The translations under genes were made by a program, and so were the position numbers. Positions 1-13,367 of a stretch of DNA of 64,000 nt are shown here, piece after piece; position 1 is the first letter of the stretch, and each line of letters opens with the position of its first letter. The DNA is from Euglena gracilis (taxonomy: Eukaryota; Euglenida; Euglenophyceae; Euglenales), in assembly GCA_039621445.1 (NCBI GenBank), contig CP154955.1, positions 16,348,691 to 16,412,690 of the forward strand, given 5' to 3'. The notes beneath the pieces are model-generated. The model saw only the letters and a list, made by a program, of their open reading frames with translations, did not search any database and was not told the origin of the DNA.

Positions 1-2123
1 TGACCACTCATATGGCCCGGGGTCGAACCGGGGACCAAAAAAAATCGAAACTGCAAAAATGCTCAAAAACTGGGAATTGTGCACAGCGGAACACCTCCTC
101 AATGCAAGCACAGGTCCTCTAAGTCACTCTCTTAGAGCCCAGACTCGCACTTAATGGATATTTCTTTGTGATGGGTGTATGGGCACAAGTACACCGTTTT
201 TGCGAAACCCCCGGGACCCTTTACCCTGACACACGGAGAACATTTTTCAAACTGTTTGCAACCCTCCATCAGAGGGATGTAATTCCGGGTTTGGTGCGCA
301 TGTTCCTTGCCGAGTGGCGCGAAGAGGGCAGAGGGTGAGGTTGGTGCTCTCGGATGCTCTCGGAACAAGTGAGAAGCACACACCGACTGTTACGACACGG
401 TGTCCGGTTTTTGAGGCAGTGGTCGGTGTGTGCCAAAGCGTGCTCGCTGTTGATGCGCGCGTATGCACAATTGCAGGCACAATCCACCGTATCCACCAAT
501 TCATATTAAAGTACACTGACGGCTACCACAACCCTATGATGTTCTTGGACGTGATGAGCGTTGCTGCGCGCTTTGGCGCGCACGAACAAAATTCGGTTTG
601 TGGGTGCTAAAGCGTGCAAGAACATTTCATCATTCGCTTCAAACTTGTGTGATGAGACACCGGTGCCGCTTGAGACATCATGTAAATATAGCATTGCTTA
701 TCCACATGTTTTACAGACTCCTCCTCGTCCGTGACGGCTGGCCTCCTTTCTCTGGCTGCCGGTTGCCATGAACCGGTACCGCGTCGTCCCCCCCCCCCCA
801 ATCTCACGCCCCAGTTGCGGGGAATAACGTGACCGCTTTGGTGGGTTCTGTTGCACCGAAGAAATCGATGCCGGCCTGGCGGGTGCTGAAGCATCAGCAG
901 CTGATGTGGCTACAGCAGCGGAGCCCAAGCAGCGGCAGGGCCTTTGGGATCCTGAAATTGGTGCCGGCAGACGTGCACCATTATTGGGTGGCTGCGTACC
1001 CACCTTCAGGAGATCCTCCGTGCGCGCTATTGCGCAAATGAACCACTTGTGAATGTCTGCACGTACTTCATTTGCACCCTCGCACCCATGAGCAACGCCA
1101 CGTGCGCTTCAGTGCAAAATGAACCACCTCTGCCATCGGCGATCCACTGGCCTTTGACAGTTGTATATTTTCACCATCGTCTGTTTGCTGTGCCAGAGCA
1201 GAGAAAATATTCAACTCGCTTCCGGTTTATTCCTTTTCAAAAGATGACAGGTGGGCGCCGACCACAAACAAATATTGTTTGTCAAAGGTTGCGCTTCTTC
1301 CGGGTTCTTTTCAACAAAATTGGTTGTGCAGACCCCCAGGATAAGTTGGGTGGAGACACCCATCCCTTTCATTCCCTGCGAACCCGGCCGCCTAAGACTC
1401 TGCGTCCACCACACAAAGGCACAGTCCTTGAATGGCACACCAGGCACCAAAGGGGAGTTTGTTGGGGGGCCTACGCAACGAGGAAAAGAATGCCAGGCTA
1501 CCCAGCCTGGGGGTCACACGCCTCAAAGGAGTGCTCCGGGGTGGCGGCCATGGCGGCGTCCAGGGACTTCTTGCCCACCCAACACCACGGGCTGTGCCGG
1601 AGGGGAGGGGGGCTGAGTCGGCTATCTCAGGGTGGCAACCCGTTAGATAGTTCTTCCAGGGGGCTGCCGTGTGAGTGTATGTATGTGTGTGGTATATATT
1701 GCATGTTACAGACGGATACATACACAAACATAAACTATATATACATCATATGCAGCGTGTTGTGGATGATTTCTGGGGAAGTTGGGAAGGTTGGCGAAAG
1801 ACATATGAAGCACCCAAAAAGATTTAAGAGTCCAATGGCAAAGATCAAGATGAGAAAAGCTCTTCCCGGCACAGAGGAAAATTGCAAATTGGTGCAATCA
1901 TCCTTGACAAAAAAAAGAAAATGACGTTCAAAAAACGTGCATTTTTTGAAATCCAAAAGAGCTTTCTGACCTTCGTTGAGGCGATTTTGTAGAAGATCAG
2001 ATTCCAAAAGGTGGGAGGTTGTTTGACTCTCCTCCAATCTTTCGGCCATTAGATTTGCAGATTTCGGCATAGGCAGGTCAGCACCAGTGAAAGAAAAAAA
2101 GCTATCTTCCATCCCCGGAGCAT

Positions 2124-2177
2124 GTTGCTGGCTGCCCCCCCCCCCCCCGAGGGGATGTCCAGCCGGCTGCTGGGCTG
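2124..2177 (+). repeat. Dispersed repeat copy 1 (TTGCTGGCTG, C-run, CAGCCGGCTG core)
   Basis: A C-run is flanked by GTTGCTGGCTG on the left and CAGCCGGCTGCTGGGCTG on the right. The same arrangement recurs at 5627-5680. Related GCTGGCTGG modules with C- or G-runs occur near 36270, 52806, 53500, 53870 and 62100. It is probably the core of a short non-autonomous element. Its ends are not resolved. Confidence 0.6.
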
Positions 2178-2869
2178 CACTCTGCTGGTTCCTGAAGACT
2201 AACAAAAACAATACAACGGGATTGAAATGCCACTCAGGATTTTTGGCAGGAAACCACCGAAAACCCTCCAAAGCACCACCATCGCCCGTCCCCCATAACG
2301 CGTAAAAGCGACCTTTCTCGAGTTTTAATTTCCGAAACTGTTTGAGCCCCAAACAGATTCACAAACCGACGGCCCTGAGGAGATCGCAGATAACTTGGGG
2401 TCTCCAGAAAAGTTTGAACTGAAACAGGAGAAGTGCTCAGAGACCGGAGGGAAGTGCATTCCAAGGTTTGATAAAACCGCAGGCAGGTGGTGGACCCCCT
2501 ACCTCCGGTCAAGGGGGGACACCCCCGCCCCGACCTAAAGGGCGGCATGGCCAAAGTGAACCATTTTTCGGAAATTCTGAAAAACTGGGCCCCCAAGAAA
2601 AATCCACCAAAATGCCACTTCGGCACTTTTGGGGGCAAAATTTTGTCAAAATTGCCCAAAAAAATAGACGCCAAGCGGCTGAGGGAAAATTTTTGACCAT
2701 TTGGGGGGTCCCCCCCCCCTGGGGTCGGTCAGCCTTGACAGGTGGGGGGGGGGGGTCTGCACCTCCCCCTCAAGGGGGGGGGGGGGTCGGGGTGGACACC
2801 ACACCTGAAGCTGGGCCACCTGCTTATATCGAACCCTTGTGCACACGTGCAAACGCAGCAGACGGCATA

Positions 2870-3012
2870 CAAATACACACAGCACACACACACACATACA
2901 CATAACGTACAATACACGCAACACACACACACACACAACACACACGCACACGCGCGCACACAGCACACACACACACACACAGCACACACACAGAGAGAAA
3001 GAGAGAGAGAAG
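2870..3012. repeat. CA/GA microsatellite
   Basis: Interrupted (CA)n passing into (GA)n. The long open frames across it on both strands (poly-His/Thr or poly-Cys/Val) are repeat artefacts. Confidence 0.95.
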
Positions 3013-5626
3013 CATATGCACGCACACGTCCACACACACCAGTTGAAGTCGGAGGTGACTGCGATGCGGATGGTCGCAGAGAGAGCGCGTCCCGGCCGCC
3101 ACATCGTTCGGCTGTGGAGACGCAGCGGTGCAGTTCCCCTTGCAGTCCGCGGTGGTCGGGAGCAGCCGCCGGGCGTGTCAGACTGCCGGCCTGGGTCGCT
3201 GCTGGAACACCCCCCCCTCCCTCGCTGAGACACTAAGTGGCTCCTGGGCAAGCGTCTCCAGAAACTTGGGGCTTTGGTGCTGCTGCTGGGTTTTGTCGGG
3301 GTTCTGAACACGGGAGGCGGGGTCCTGGCCACATCGTTTGGATGGGCTTTGATCCAACGCACATAGCGTGTGGCACACGATGCAGTTTATCCATGAAATG
3401 GAAATACTGTCACAATTTCCTTGCCTGGAGACCCATGCAAACTTGCGACACGTTAACCCATCATCGATGAAATTGGGCTGTGGAGGCGCAGAAGCAAAAC
3501 CAAAATGAAGCATAAAAAGGGTTATAGGATGAGGAGAAATGACGATTGGACCAGTTACATGCCAATGCCAAGCTTCTGTATAAAAAAAAAAACTTCTGAC
3601 ATGACCACAAGAAGCCTGTATCGAAGAGCAGGGGAAAAATGGCGACTTTGATAAAAAGTGTGATTGGCAGAATGGTAATAACATTGTTCCTGTTGTGCAA
3701 TAAAAAATGGCGACTTTGATGAAAAGTGTGATTGGCAGAAAGAATGGTAATAACATTGTTCTTGTTGTGCCATAAACATCCTCACTTTGTTGGAATGCCG
3801 GCATAATCCCAGAACAAAAGCTATATACCTCTCATTTTCAGAACAGTCTGCAAAGATGGGGGAAAAAACTCTCACAAAGAAAAGTCAAGAAACAGGACGA
3901 AGGAAGTTGTGCAAACTAAGGCCCAGCCAAAACATTCCTATTTGGGCAACTTCACCAATGTGTTTGTCTAACATTCTCATTGGTCACACCAGAGTTCCTC
4001 GAAGATGGCATTCTTTTTGATGCCCCCCCCAAAGAATCCGATCTACCTTGCATTTGATGCATGTGCTTGCATGTGCTTGCAGGTTGCCAGCGCCTTGAAT
4101 ACGTACGGCTGCCTGGGGGGGGGGGGTTGGATTTTTGGCAGGAAACCCGTAGGGGGGGGGAGGCTTCTACTTGGGGGGGGGGGGGGGCTTCCACTGGGGG
4201 GACTGAGCGGCTTCTAACTGGAAAGGGGTTTAGTTTGCGGTGTTGTTGGACTTTGTCGGAGCCCCACCTCCAGAAGAACAAAAAAGTATCGTTGGGGTCT
4301 GTCGGAAATTGTTGGGTGTTGTCGGGATTTGCCGCGGGAGGCGCCTGCGTCCGAGGGCCCAAATGGTCACAACTGTCCTCCTCCTCCCTCCATGCGATTG
4401 GGCCCTGAGGCTGTTGCCTCGGGGGTGCCCCTCCAAACCCAACCACGGAACTTGGGGGAAAAATGAAGAAACTACTGTCCCTGCCCCTCAATCCGATTGA
4501 ACACCAACCTGCATTGGGCATGGGGATTCGCTTTGTGTGCATATAAAGGAAATGGTGACAACCTTGACGGTCCGGACACCCCCGGTTCATTGGGCAATGG
4601 CGTTCATTCGGTTGCCACCAAAAAAGAAAGAATCACCCAACCATCCAGACACACCAGCACCTTCTGCACCTACAGACCCAAAAAAAACAGGAGACAAACC
4701 AGAAGGCAGCCAGCCCCCCAAGGGTGGTGAAAAGAAGCCTGGCAGGAACGAAAATGAAATGATGGCCAAGCGAGGTTCCTGTGGATTCCCTGGTCACAAC
4801 CGTCGTACACTCCCCTGGTCCAGTTGGTCTTGAACCTGTCGGTTATCAGGGAAATCGACCTGGGTCCCGACCGAGCTGTGGCCGAAAACTGAACCTGGGG
4901 GGTGGGGGTGGCCAGACCTGCGCTCCACGGTACCCCCCACGGTTCAACCACACCCCCCGCCCCCGCACGGCAACAACCGCCCCGGGATCAACGCAACTGA
5001 CGTCGCGGCCGGCCACCAGGGGGCCGCAACGGGAACGAAACAGGGCGGTGGGGCGGGGCGGGGGCGGTGGGCGGCCGCAGCCCGGTTCCGTTCGCATATG
5101 ACTATGACTCGCAGGGAGGACCGGGGCGTGGGGAGGGAGGGAGGGAAGGCTTTTCCGTTGGGGGGAGGCCGCCTGAGGTTTGCCGGAGGCCAGGGCGCCG
5201 TGCCCAGTGGCTGAAACAGAGAGAAACCACCCCGGGAGGTGCAACCCTCCCCCACCTCACTAACCCCTGCGTGGGCACCAACCGGTAAAACAAAAAAAAC
5301 ATCGGACACAGCCCATCCCCCATCCCAAGTGGAGGGGTATACCCAGGCAGCACCCAACCGTCCGACCCCCCCCCCGTCAAGCGCCACCCCGTGCAGTGTG
5401 AACCTTTGCCTTGCGAAGCGATACGGGGCTGCCGTCGTTTTCCATAGGCACAGCAGACCAAAAGCACAGTTGACTCCGATGAAGAGACTACACTGATACC
5501 TTCGCATTCTCGACCTTCACGGTTCTTCCGCGGTTTAGGAAGGTCTGTCTTTCAGCCAATGGGCTTCTTGGGGAGCTTTTGGGGACCAAGAGCTTGGGGA
5601 GATACAGCCTTTGAAAGGTGCTGACT

Positions 5627-5680
5627 GTTGCTGGCTGCCCCCCCCCCCCGAGGGGTTGTCCAGCCGGCTGCTGGGCTGGA
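5627..5680 (+). repeat. Dispersed repeat copy 2 (TTGCTGGCTG, C-run, CAGCCGGCTG core)
   Basis: Same order and orientation as the copy at 2124-2177: GTTGCTGGCTG, a C-run, GAGGGG, then CAGCCGGCTGCTGGGCTGG. Confidence 0.6.
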
Positions 5681-5850
5681 AGGAGTAGAAATGGCCAAAA
5701 GTGGTTTTGGGGGGTTTTGAAAAGGTCGTCCTTTGGAGGTCTCACGCCAAGAGTTCTGGGTGGATAATTCCACTTCGCTGGATTTTTTGTTAGTCTTCAA
5801 GAACCAGCAAAGTGCATTTTTTCAGCTCAACTCGGCCCAGCTGCCCCAAC

Positions 5851-6140
5851 CATACAATTTATTTTTACTGACCCCCAGGGGGGAGGGAGGGGGGTCACTC
5901 CACTTTTCAAAAAACCAGTCAGTCACTTTTTTTCAGGAAGCCAGTCAGTCACTACCCCCGGGGGGGCCAAAGGAAATTTGACCAAAACATGAAAAAAAGG
6001 CCGGGTCACTTTTGTGGTTTTTTGCCGACCCCCCCCCCGGGGGGGAGGGGGTCCGGGCCAAAAACCAGTCAGTCACTCTGAAAAAACCAGTCACCCACCC
6101 CGGGGGGGGGGGGGGGAGACAGTGACTCAGTGATTGTATG
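5851..6140. mobile_element. MITE-like element with 8-bp target duplication
   Basis: The element begins CATACAATTTA and ends with the inverted CATACAAT. It is flanked on both sides by the direct repeat GCCCCAAC (5843-5850 and 6141-6148). The interior repeats the phrase CCAGTCAGTCACT between C/G runs and carries no coding frame. An 8-bp duplication with short inverted ends is typical of hAT-like non-autonomous elements. A related element lies at 24041-24400, and the left end alone recurs near 6231. Confidence 0.75.
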
Positions 6141-6583
6141 GCCCCAACTTGATTTCAGCGGGGGGGTCCTATGACCGGCAAGGATATGCTGGCTGGAGGA
6201 ACGGTGCTGCATGGCTGGACCCTCCCCACGGGGTAGGGTCCATACAATTTTTACCAACCACCGGGGGGGGGGGGGTCGGGCACTCAGGAAAAGTGACCAC
6301 TTTGACTGGTGGGGTCTCCTCCAGCTCAAGAATCCCCACCTTCCAACCCACACTCCTTTGGCAAATCCAGATATGCAAACTCTGTTTGGGGGGGTCGTTT
6401 CCAAACGTCGGGACACCCGGGGTGGCGAGGAAAAGCCGTCGATGGGAAGCGTTCGAGGAACAGGAAGCCAGGGTGGGAGGGAGGGGGGCAGATGGCGGCG
6501 GCGGCGGCTCTGCGGCACAGAGAGAGACAGCGACGTTGGTCGGGGGGGGGGGGCGTACGGGCGGGCCGGGCAAAGCACCGCAG
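6141..6583. other. Repeat-derived sequence with a second CATACAATTTTTACC end
   Basis: A left end like that of the preceding element (CATACAATTTTTACC followed by a G-run) occurs near 6231, but I could not find the matching right end. The segment 6430-6580 is GC- and purine-rich and open in frame with the candidate exon that follows. Whether any of it is translated is unclear. Confidence 0.35.
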
Positions 6584-6660
6584 CGGCAGACAGTCGCAAA
6601 CCCACACGCGCTATTCACGCGCACGGCCGTCCTGCAGCTGCTGGGCGACACGGCGGGCCG
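6584..6660 (+). CDS. Candidate plus-strand exon, product unknown
   Basis: This is the only plausible plus-strand exon in the first 20 kb. It starts after CACCGCAG and ends before GTGACG, encoding about 25 residues (RQTVANPHALFTRTAVLQLL and a few more). Third codon positions are mostly G or C, as in the more certain minus-strand exons. The frame is also open upstream through a glycine/arginine-rich stretch, so the true start could lie near 6430. No partner exon could be phased to it; the GC-rich stretch at 7690-7770 is a possible but unproven one. I do not recognise the protein. Confidence 0.3.
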
Positions 6661-9600
6661 GTGACGCCTGCCGGGGAGGCGGCATCCTGGGCCGCACAAT
6701 ACCGGACGACTCCAGGCGGCCTTTGGCCGCTGGCGGTTCAGCCTTGTGTGTTCGCGGGAGGTCGATTGGAGCTCGACCAGGGGTTTTTTTTTAAGACCGG
6801 GGGGGGGGGGGGCCCCCCCTGGGGGGGCCCCGGGGGTCCCGGGGGACCCACTCAGTTTTCCCCGAAAATGGCCAAAAATCGCGAGAAATGCTAAAAATAG
6901 CACCTTTCAAAAAAAAATTCGGTGCCTTAGGCACCGAAAAGTATGTCTCACCACCCCCTGGCTTAAAAAAAAACCTGAGCTCGACGGCCGCAGATGGGGC
7001 TGCTCAGGCGTTTCAGGCGCTGCACTACGACGGATGATGGGGTTGCTTTTGCTTTACTTCATGTTGAACTGAGCATCCCCATCAACACGTTGGCTGGAGT
7101 TAGGCTGCGAGCACACCAAGGAGGCCAACTTTCTGAAAGGCCACGTTGGTGAGGACGAGGCCAACTTCCTGTGTGGGAAGGCAGGTGGACAGGACGCTTT
7201 CCATAAAAAAAAGTGGCCAATTTTTTGGATGATTGGGCGAAAAAAAAATGAAAAATACATAAATACCCCAAGAATCAAAAGAGCTCAAAATCTTCCACCT
7301 CGCAATTGCACAATTTTTGCCAAAAAGCGCAAAAATTTTGGGAGCATACGCGGAGGCAAAACTCCCTGTGAGGCTAAGCTGATGAATATGGGGCCAGAGG
7401 CAAAACTCCAGGTTAGCCAACTTCTTGCTGGGAAGACGTTCGGGTGTGGGTGGACGACTGAAGCCCTGGAGGGAGAGGAAACCTGATTAATCAAATCCCT
7501 CCACAATGCTGCCCCCTCCGGCGCCGGCTGATTTTCCCAGTGACAACAAAGAGCAGAGCGGCATTCAACGGGTGGCAACTTTGCACCCGAGACTTGTGCC
7601 GAGCAGCGGCCGGTGCATCCACCCCCAAGCCTCGGGGGTCCGCGAGACAACAACAACAACAGCAACAACGTTGGCAGTTGCGGCCAGGGGCCGGTGGCGC
7701 AGCGCCAGGCCCTCACCGCCGGCGGGACCTCAGAAGACAATGCCAAAAGAAAAACGGATGGGCCGGGGAAATAACTCAAAAAAAAACTGCATCGTGCTCG
7801 TTTTTTTCTTTTGTGTGTTGGGCAGCCAAAGAAACTTTCCGCTGGGGTGTGTGTCCATTGGGGGGGAGGGGGTTGTCTGACGCCAAATTTTCAGATGGTG
7901 GGACGACGGTTGGTGCGCACCCAGATGACCAAAATACCCAAAAAAAATATTATGTGGAGAGCAACAGATGTCGGTTGGTTGTGCCGTTGCCAGCTGCTTC
8001 TGCACACCTTCAAAGTAACTTTATGCAGCCCTGCCCCGATCCCCCAAAATAACACAAAATCTAACCCCTGATTTAACCTAGCCCAAATTTAACGGCCCAA
8101 AACACAGGGGAGGGATTGGACTGTTTTTTTACCAACCCCGTGGGAGGGGGGGTCCGGGGTGCCTTGGGGTGCCTGCCCAAGCAGGCACTACCCTCCCCCC
8201 CCCCCCGGGGTGGGGTCGGCACCACCTTAAAAAAACCTGGGAGGGATATGCGTTAAAAGGCCCCCAAAATAGGCACTAAAATATGCGGGAATATGCACTA
8301 AATATGTGGAAAAATATCCAGAAAATATGCAATTTCTCTGGAACCGGGCCATATTTGGACATGTTCAGGTGACCCAATGGGCAAGTCACTTCGAACCATT
8401 TTGGCCCCATGACCGGCCACAATCAGCTGTTTTCGGGTCATATTCGACCATTGCGAGCCATTTTGGGGATGTTTTAGACAGTTTTTGACTGCTTTTGGCC
8501 ATTCTTGGCCATTCGAGCAAATTAGGACGATTTTGAAAAGGAAAAATGGCCCAATTTACCAAAATAACACCTGGTTTGCCAAAAAAAAAGACCAACAGTG
8601 GCCAAAATTGACTAAGAATGGCCAACAGTGGTCCAAAAAATGACTAAAAATGGCCCAAAATGACTCAGAATGGCCAAAATGGCCCCCAAAAATTGGCAAA
8701 AAGAATGGCTGAAGATGGCCCCAAAATGAAAGCGAATGGCTAAGCAAAGCAAATGGCTAAGCGAATGGCTAAAATGCCTAAGAAGTTCAAGACGGCCCCA
8801 ATGAGATGCGGAAAATCGGTTGCCATTTTGGGGGGGATTGGGCTGTGGTTCTGCGGCCGGACGCGACTCAACCTTCTGTGATGAAACGTACACCTCTGCC
8901 TGTGTTTTCTTCCTGCTGTTGGATGCCTTTTCGCAGTGGGGGGATATGTAAAGCACATATTTTGCACATAGTTGCATCTTTAGCACGCGCTTCATTTTTT
9001 TTTGGCCAAAAGCGCATGTTTTGCATATTTTGTGCATATGTAGTGCATATTCCGCAGCACGTGTACCTCCAGTTCATCCTGTTAGCACGCTGGTCAGGGG
9101 ATGGCTGCAAACAGCATGTTTCATGCCTGAACCACTCTTCCTTCTGCTGAGCTTCCTGTTCATCGCATAACCGTGTAGGGAGAGACAATATGGGAGGTTG
9201 GCGGTTGGGAAATATCCTGAGGGTTTACACGAGGGAGAAACTTATGAGAAATTTGTGGAACCAGCCGCAAAAAAAAAATTGGTGACAAAATGATTGCAAT
9301 GTGTTGCAAAAAAAAAAACACATGGAAAGCCATCAGATGCAGGGAAAACATTATAAAACTGCTCAAATATGTATTGCCATATTCCTGGATTGACATAAGT
9401 CCTTTTGTCCACCCTTCCAGGCCGTCTGCACTCATGACATCCCCTCCCCCGTTTGTAGGACCCCCCCATTCCCCGGCCAACTGTCAAACCAAAACCCATG
9501 ACTCACAGTGGGTGTTGTGATTGGAATTGATGGGTGGAAGCCTGTGAGGGATGTTGGCAGTGGCAATGAAGGTGGATGGGGTGGCAGTTGGGATGTGGGG

Positions 9601-10472
9601 CGAAATGTGAAGCCGACGTGCTTGGACAATGCTGGGAATGGGTGCCAGGGCCCGAAGGTGCATGGGTGCAAGTGAAAACGTTTAAGCGCTGGCACCGCGT
9701 GGGAACCACGTGTCCCGCTTGGGCCGGAAACCTTGGAAAGCAATTTGCGATATGTTCCCCATGTACGTCAATTGATGTCTTCCAAAAGCATCCCAGAAAC
9801 ACTGTCCACCGAATCTGACAATAGAAACACGTGCCAAACCATTGTGTTCAACGCTGAAATTGTTTGCACATTCCCCTTAAAAAGCAATTCAAGTGGTGCC
9901 AAGCAATGTCAGCACACCTTCCAACATTCTCAGTGGTGAGATGTGCCAGATGAGTGAGGCCATGCCACTCCTTCTCATTGCCACATAACTTCGGAGGGGG
10001 GCTTCATACACTTGATAATGTGGGCCCAGCAACCCCCACAAAAAATTAATTTGAAAAAAGTCAAACATTAAATGTCCTGGAAAAAGATTTGTGATTCGCA
10101 TTCAAGCCTATAATTATGTCGGACGCACTCATACAGATGGGACAGTGGATGGGTTGCAGCGCACAACAACATCAAATGATAGCACCTGGCTTACCTGGCT
10201 TCCGCAGGTCCTGGCCACGGGGCGACGAGGGGGGCAGCGCCATACTTGGTGGCCAAGGGCTGCCGGGGAGTGGGGGCCGTTCGGGCGTCATTTGGGGACA
10301 AGGGCAACAGTGCATGGGCGGGTTGCGCGTGGTGGGGCAACCCGGGGCTTGGGGGACTACTGGGAGTGCCAGTACAGTTGGCTGTGGGGGGATGGTTGGT
10401 TTGGAAGCGGGCCTCTTGTTGTCACCCCTTGGATTTCTAGTGATTTACTTGTGATTTATGCCCATAGTTGGC
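6661..10472. other. Gene-free stretch, 3.8 kb
   Basis: It contains G/C-run fragments (6790-6850 and 8100-8220) and a hairpin GGTGCC-TTA-GGCACC near 6922. At 8480-8770 the phrase ATGGCCAAAA is repeated irregularly. Low-GC unique sequence follows. A CAA-rich/GC-rich patch at 7640-7770 has weak exon character but no convincing borders. No other gene was seen. Confidence 0.5.
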
Positions 10473-10493
10473 ACACACACACACACACACACA

Positions 10494-10562
<69 letters not shown>

Positions 10563-10697
10563 ACACCCACACCCACGCACACACACACACACACGCACAC
10601 ACACACACACACACAACGCACACCACACACCACACACACCACACACACACACACACACAACACACACACAACACACACACAACACACACACAGACAC

Positions 10698-10738
<41 letters not shown>

Positions 10739-10750
10739 CACACACATGCG
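10473..10750. repeat. CA microsatellite with CGCA and CCACAC variants
   Basis: About 280 bp of (CA)n, including (CGCA)n at 10490-10530 and interruptions by AACA. Long poly-His/Thr and poly-Cys/Val frames here are artefacts. Confidence 0.97.
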
Positions 10751-10760
10751 TGCGCGCGCG

Positions 10761-13367
10761 CACACCCCTCAGGGGTCGGGTTTGGGTCCCAGCTACGGCT
10801 GACCCAGCCATTTTTTTTACAACAATCATTTTCGGGCCACGGTGCCTTCGGCGTCGGGGGTGTGCTTAGCCTAAATAGATGGCCCTCCCCCAAATTCGCC
10901 CCCCCCCCTTGGCCCCCTGGGGGTGTCAGGTTTCGGGGATGGGAAATGGTTTAAAGGTTGCACCTAGGGGGAGGGGTGCGGCCTTCCTCACAAAGAAGCC
11001 TGGTTGGGGGGGTGTTCAGGCTCGGCCCAGCCAACTGAGGCAACCGGGCGGGCAGGTACGGCCAGGTCAAACTCGACAGTCTGCGAATGGGGTTTGTTGG
11101 TCCCCAGGACCTCGCCTTCTCGTGGGGGGGGGGGGGGGGCTGAGAGGCTGGGGAGGGGATTACACCATCCAGCAGAAGATCAGTCAGACCACACTGGGTG
11201 TGAGGCTCAAGTATGATGCAAATGTTTCTTAATCAAAAACAATTGTGAAGAACAATACACATACATATGGATGTGTTGTTTACATGCATGAGAGATACAT
11301 CCCCCAGGGAGCGTTCATATCACATTCTGACCGGTGCTGGGGACCAGGTTCTCGGGCATACAGGCTCCCAGGGGGTCAACTGACAGGAGGTGCCAATAAC
11401 GGCGCATGACAGCATGCCATGGGGGAAATCCTTTGAAAATCGACAAAAAAATATAAATAAACTGTTTTCATTCTGTGGCACTTTTGGAAAAAAATTGGAC
11501 TTTTCAACACCTGAAAAAAAAGTTCCAAAATAGAATATTCCTGAAAACTGGTGGAATTTGAGCAAAATGACTACCCCCCCCCAATGCATCTTATTTGAGC
11601 ACCCGAAGTCGGGGACCAGAGAGGTATATTTGGGCAAATTCTTCAAACTCAAAAAGACCCCAGAAAAGCATTTTTTGCATAATTTCTGACTGTTGCACTT
11701 TTTTGATACTTTCTTTTAGGCTGATACTGCTTCAAAATTTGGTACCAGTTTTTTTGACCAAAATATGCTGGTTTTTTTTTGGGACGTAAATACAGGCTTT
11801 CTTTTTTGCTTGATTTCCCTCTCTTGGGTGCAGCAGGTGGGGAATATTATTTGGGCAGCCAAAGTCCCAGGCCGAGGGCATATTATTGGGGAGGGGGTAT
11901 ATTATTTGGGGGGTTAATAAAAATTTACTGGGAACGTAAACAATTTTTTGGGAGTTTGATTCTTCTCTCAAAGAAAGTGGGTTTTCTTTGGGTAAGCAAA
12001 ACCCATCCAAGCACCACATTTAACACGTAATTGGCATGGGCTGTTTGTGCAATAGCACAAACTGGAATTTTTTGTAAGTCACCACACCTGGCACTCAAAA
12101 CCCGTTTAATTCAATTAGGATGTGGCGTGGTGCCCCAGGCGAGGGAATTCGGGGGTTTGATCGTTAGGATGCAGGCGTCACGGCGGCATACGTGTTGCAT
12201 GTCCCAGCATATGTGCTTCAGGTGCCTCATCAACATGGGGTGGTGTCATCAACATGGGCTGGCCTAGGACCCAGAACGAACAATTTGGAATAACATGACA
12301 CCACCCACTGCTTTGAAAATTTGTTGGTCATTTTGTCAATTTGGGCAAACGGACCATTTGCACAACTTCGCAAATGGTCAATGTGTACTGTTGCGCAAAT
12401 GGTCCCTTTGCAAGGTTGCGCAAGTTCGACTATTCAAGCTGGATTTGCAAAATCATGGGAATACTTCAAACCGTTGAATATTTCAAAATTGAATGAAAGA
12501 CCCGCCTTCTAGGTCCGAATTTAAGAATCGGTAGTTTGTGAAATGCCAACACAAATAAAAGGTTTCATTTTCGAAAATAAAAAAAAATGAGTTCAAAAGT
12601 GACCTTCACCCCCAGCTTTCAGTCAAATGCACTGGTTGCGAAAGGATGGATGAACTGACTGAGAAATAAAAAAAACTCCACGTTCAGGGGGCATATTAAG
12701 CAACACCCGGGAACCAACCAGACATGCTGCACAACACCTCGACTCCATGGACGGTATGATTCCACTCTGCACTTGCCACAGAAACAGTGCTAAGGTTTTA
12801 AACTAAAATCATTTTGGTACACTACCACTACCACCATTGCACTGGCGCAACTACACAAATGAACCATTCTTATGGTTCATTTGTGCAATTCAGCAATATT
12901 CGTGGCGTGACGAGGGGTCCAGCAACAGAGGAATATAGGAGAGGCAATACCAGAATTTTATGGCTGGCATATGGCTGATTTTTGGTTTTGAAATGGTCTG
13001 TTTGCCCAATGTGCAAGTGGGCGACTTGCGCAAATTCTTAAATGAACTTAGTTTGCTTCCGTGTAGATGTCACGGAGTCAAAACATACTGTGATCTTTAT
13101 CCCCTTCATCAACCAAAAGTTTACAGGGAGGAACGAAACGTGGACCCCGAAAAACGCGACGCAAGAAAACACAAAAAAAAAACGTGACGCAAAAAAGAAA
13201 CACAAAAAAAAACGCAAATGGCATATAAAATCCTTTAGGATGTACACTTTTCTGTTGGAGAAGACTTGGAAAAATGCTTGTTAACCTTAAAAAAAATGCA
13301 AAAAATGCAAAAAATGTCAAAATTTCTGCAGAAAATTGGGGCAGAAATGACCGCTTCCTTTTTTGGG
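10761..13367. other. Gene-free stretch with minor repeats
   Basis: 11830-11920 carries the phrase TATTATTTGGGG seen again at 22.2 and 48.2-48.5 kb. 12340-12430 repeats the phrase GCAAATGGTC. An inverted repeat, ACAAATGAACCAT / ATGGTTCATTTGT, with a 4-nt loop lies near 12855-12885. No coding island was seen. Confidence 0.5.

Larger units (their letters stand above)
1..5842. other. Gene-free stretch with homopolymers and simple repeats
   Basis: No exon-like island with consistent splice signals and GC-rich third codon positions was found here. The stretch holds a tRNA T-arm-like hairpin at about 14-40, runs of C or G (790, 2140, 2705-2790, 4120-4190, 5640), a CA microsatellite, two copies of a dispersed GC-rich repeat (2124 and 5627), and a degenerate copy at 4497-4610 of the CCCAATGAAC-type repeat seen at 43.5-44.1 kb. 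A 291-codon open frame at 1049-1924 has no recognisable protein character and I do not call it. The GC-rich patch at 4980-5200 has no clear exon borders. Confidence 0.55.

Noticed and set aside
14-40. Possible tRNA at the window start (T-arm hairpin CCGGGGTCGAACCGGGG)
   Set aside because: Only a T arm and no anticodon or D arm within reach on either strand.
1049-1924. 291-codon open frame, one of the longest outside simple repeats
   Set aside because: No codon bias, no domain or motif, low-complexity ending, and several overlapping frames are also open. Likely chance in stop-poor sequence.
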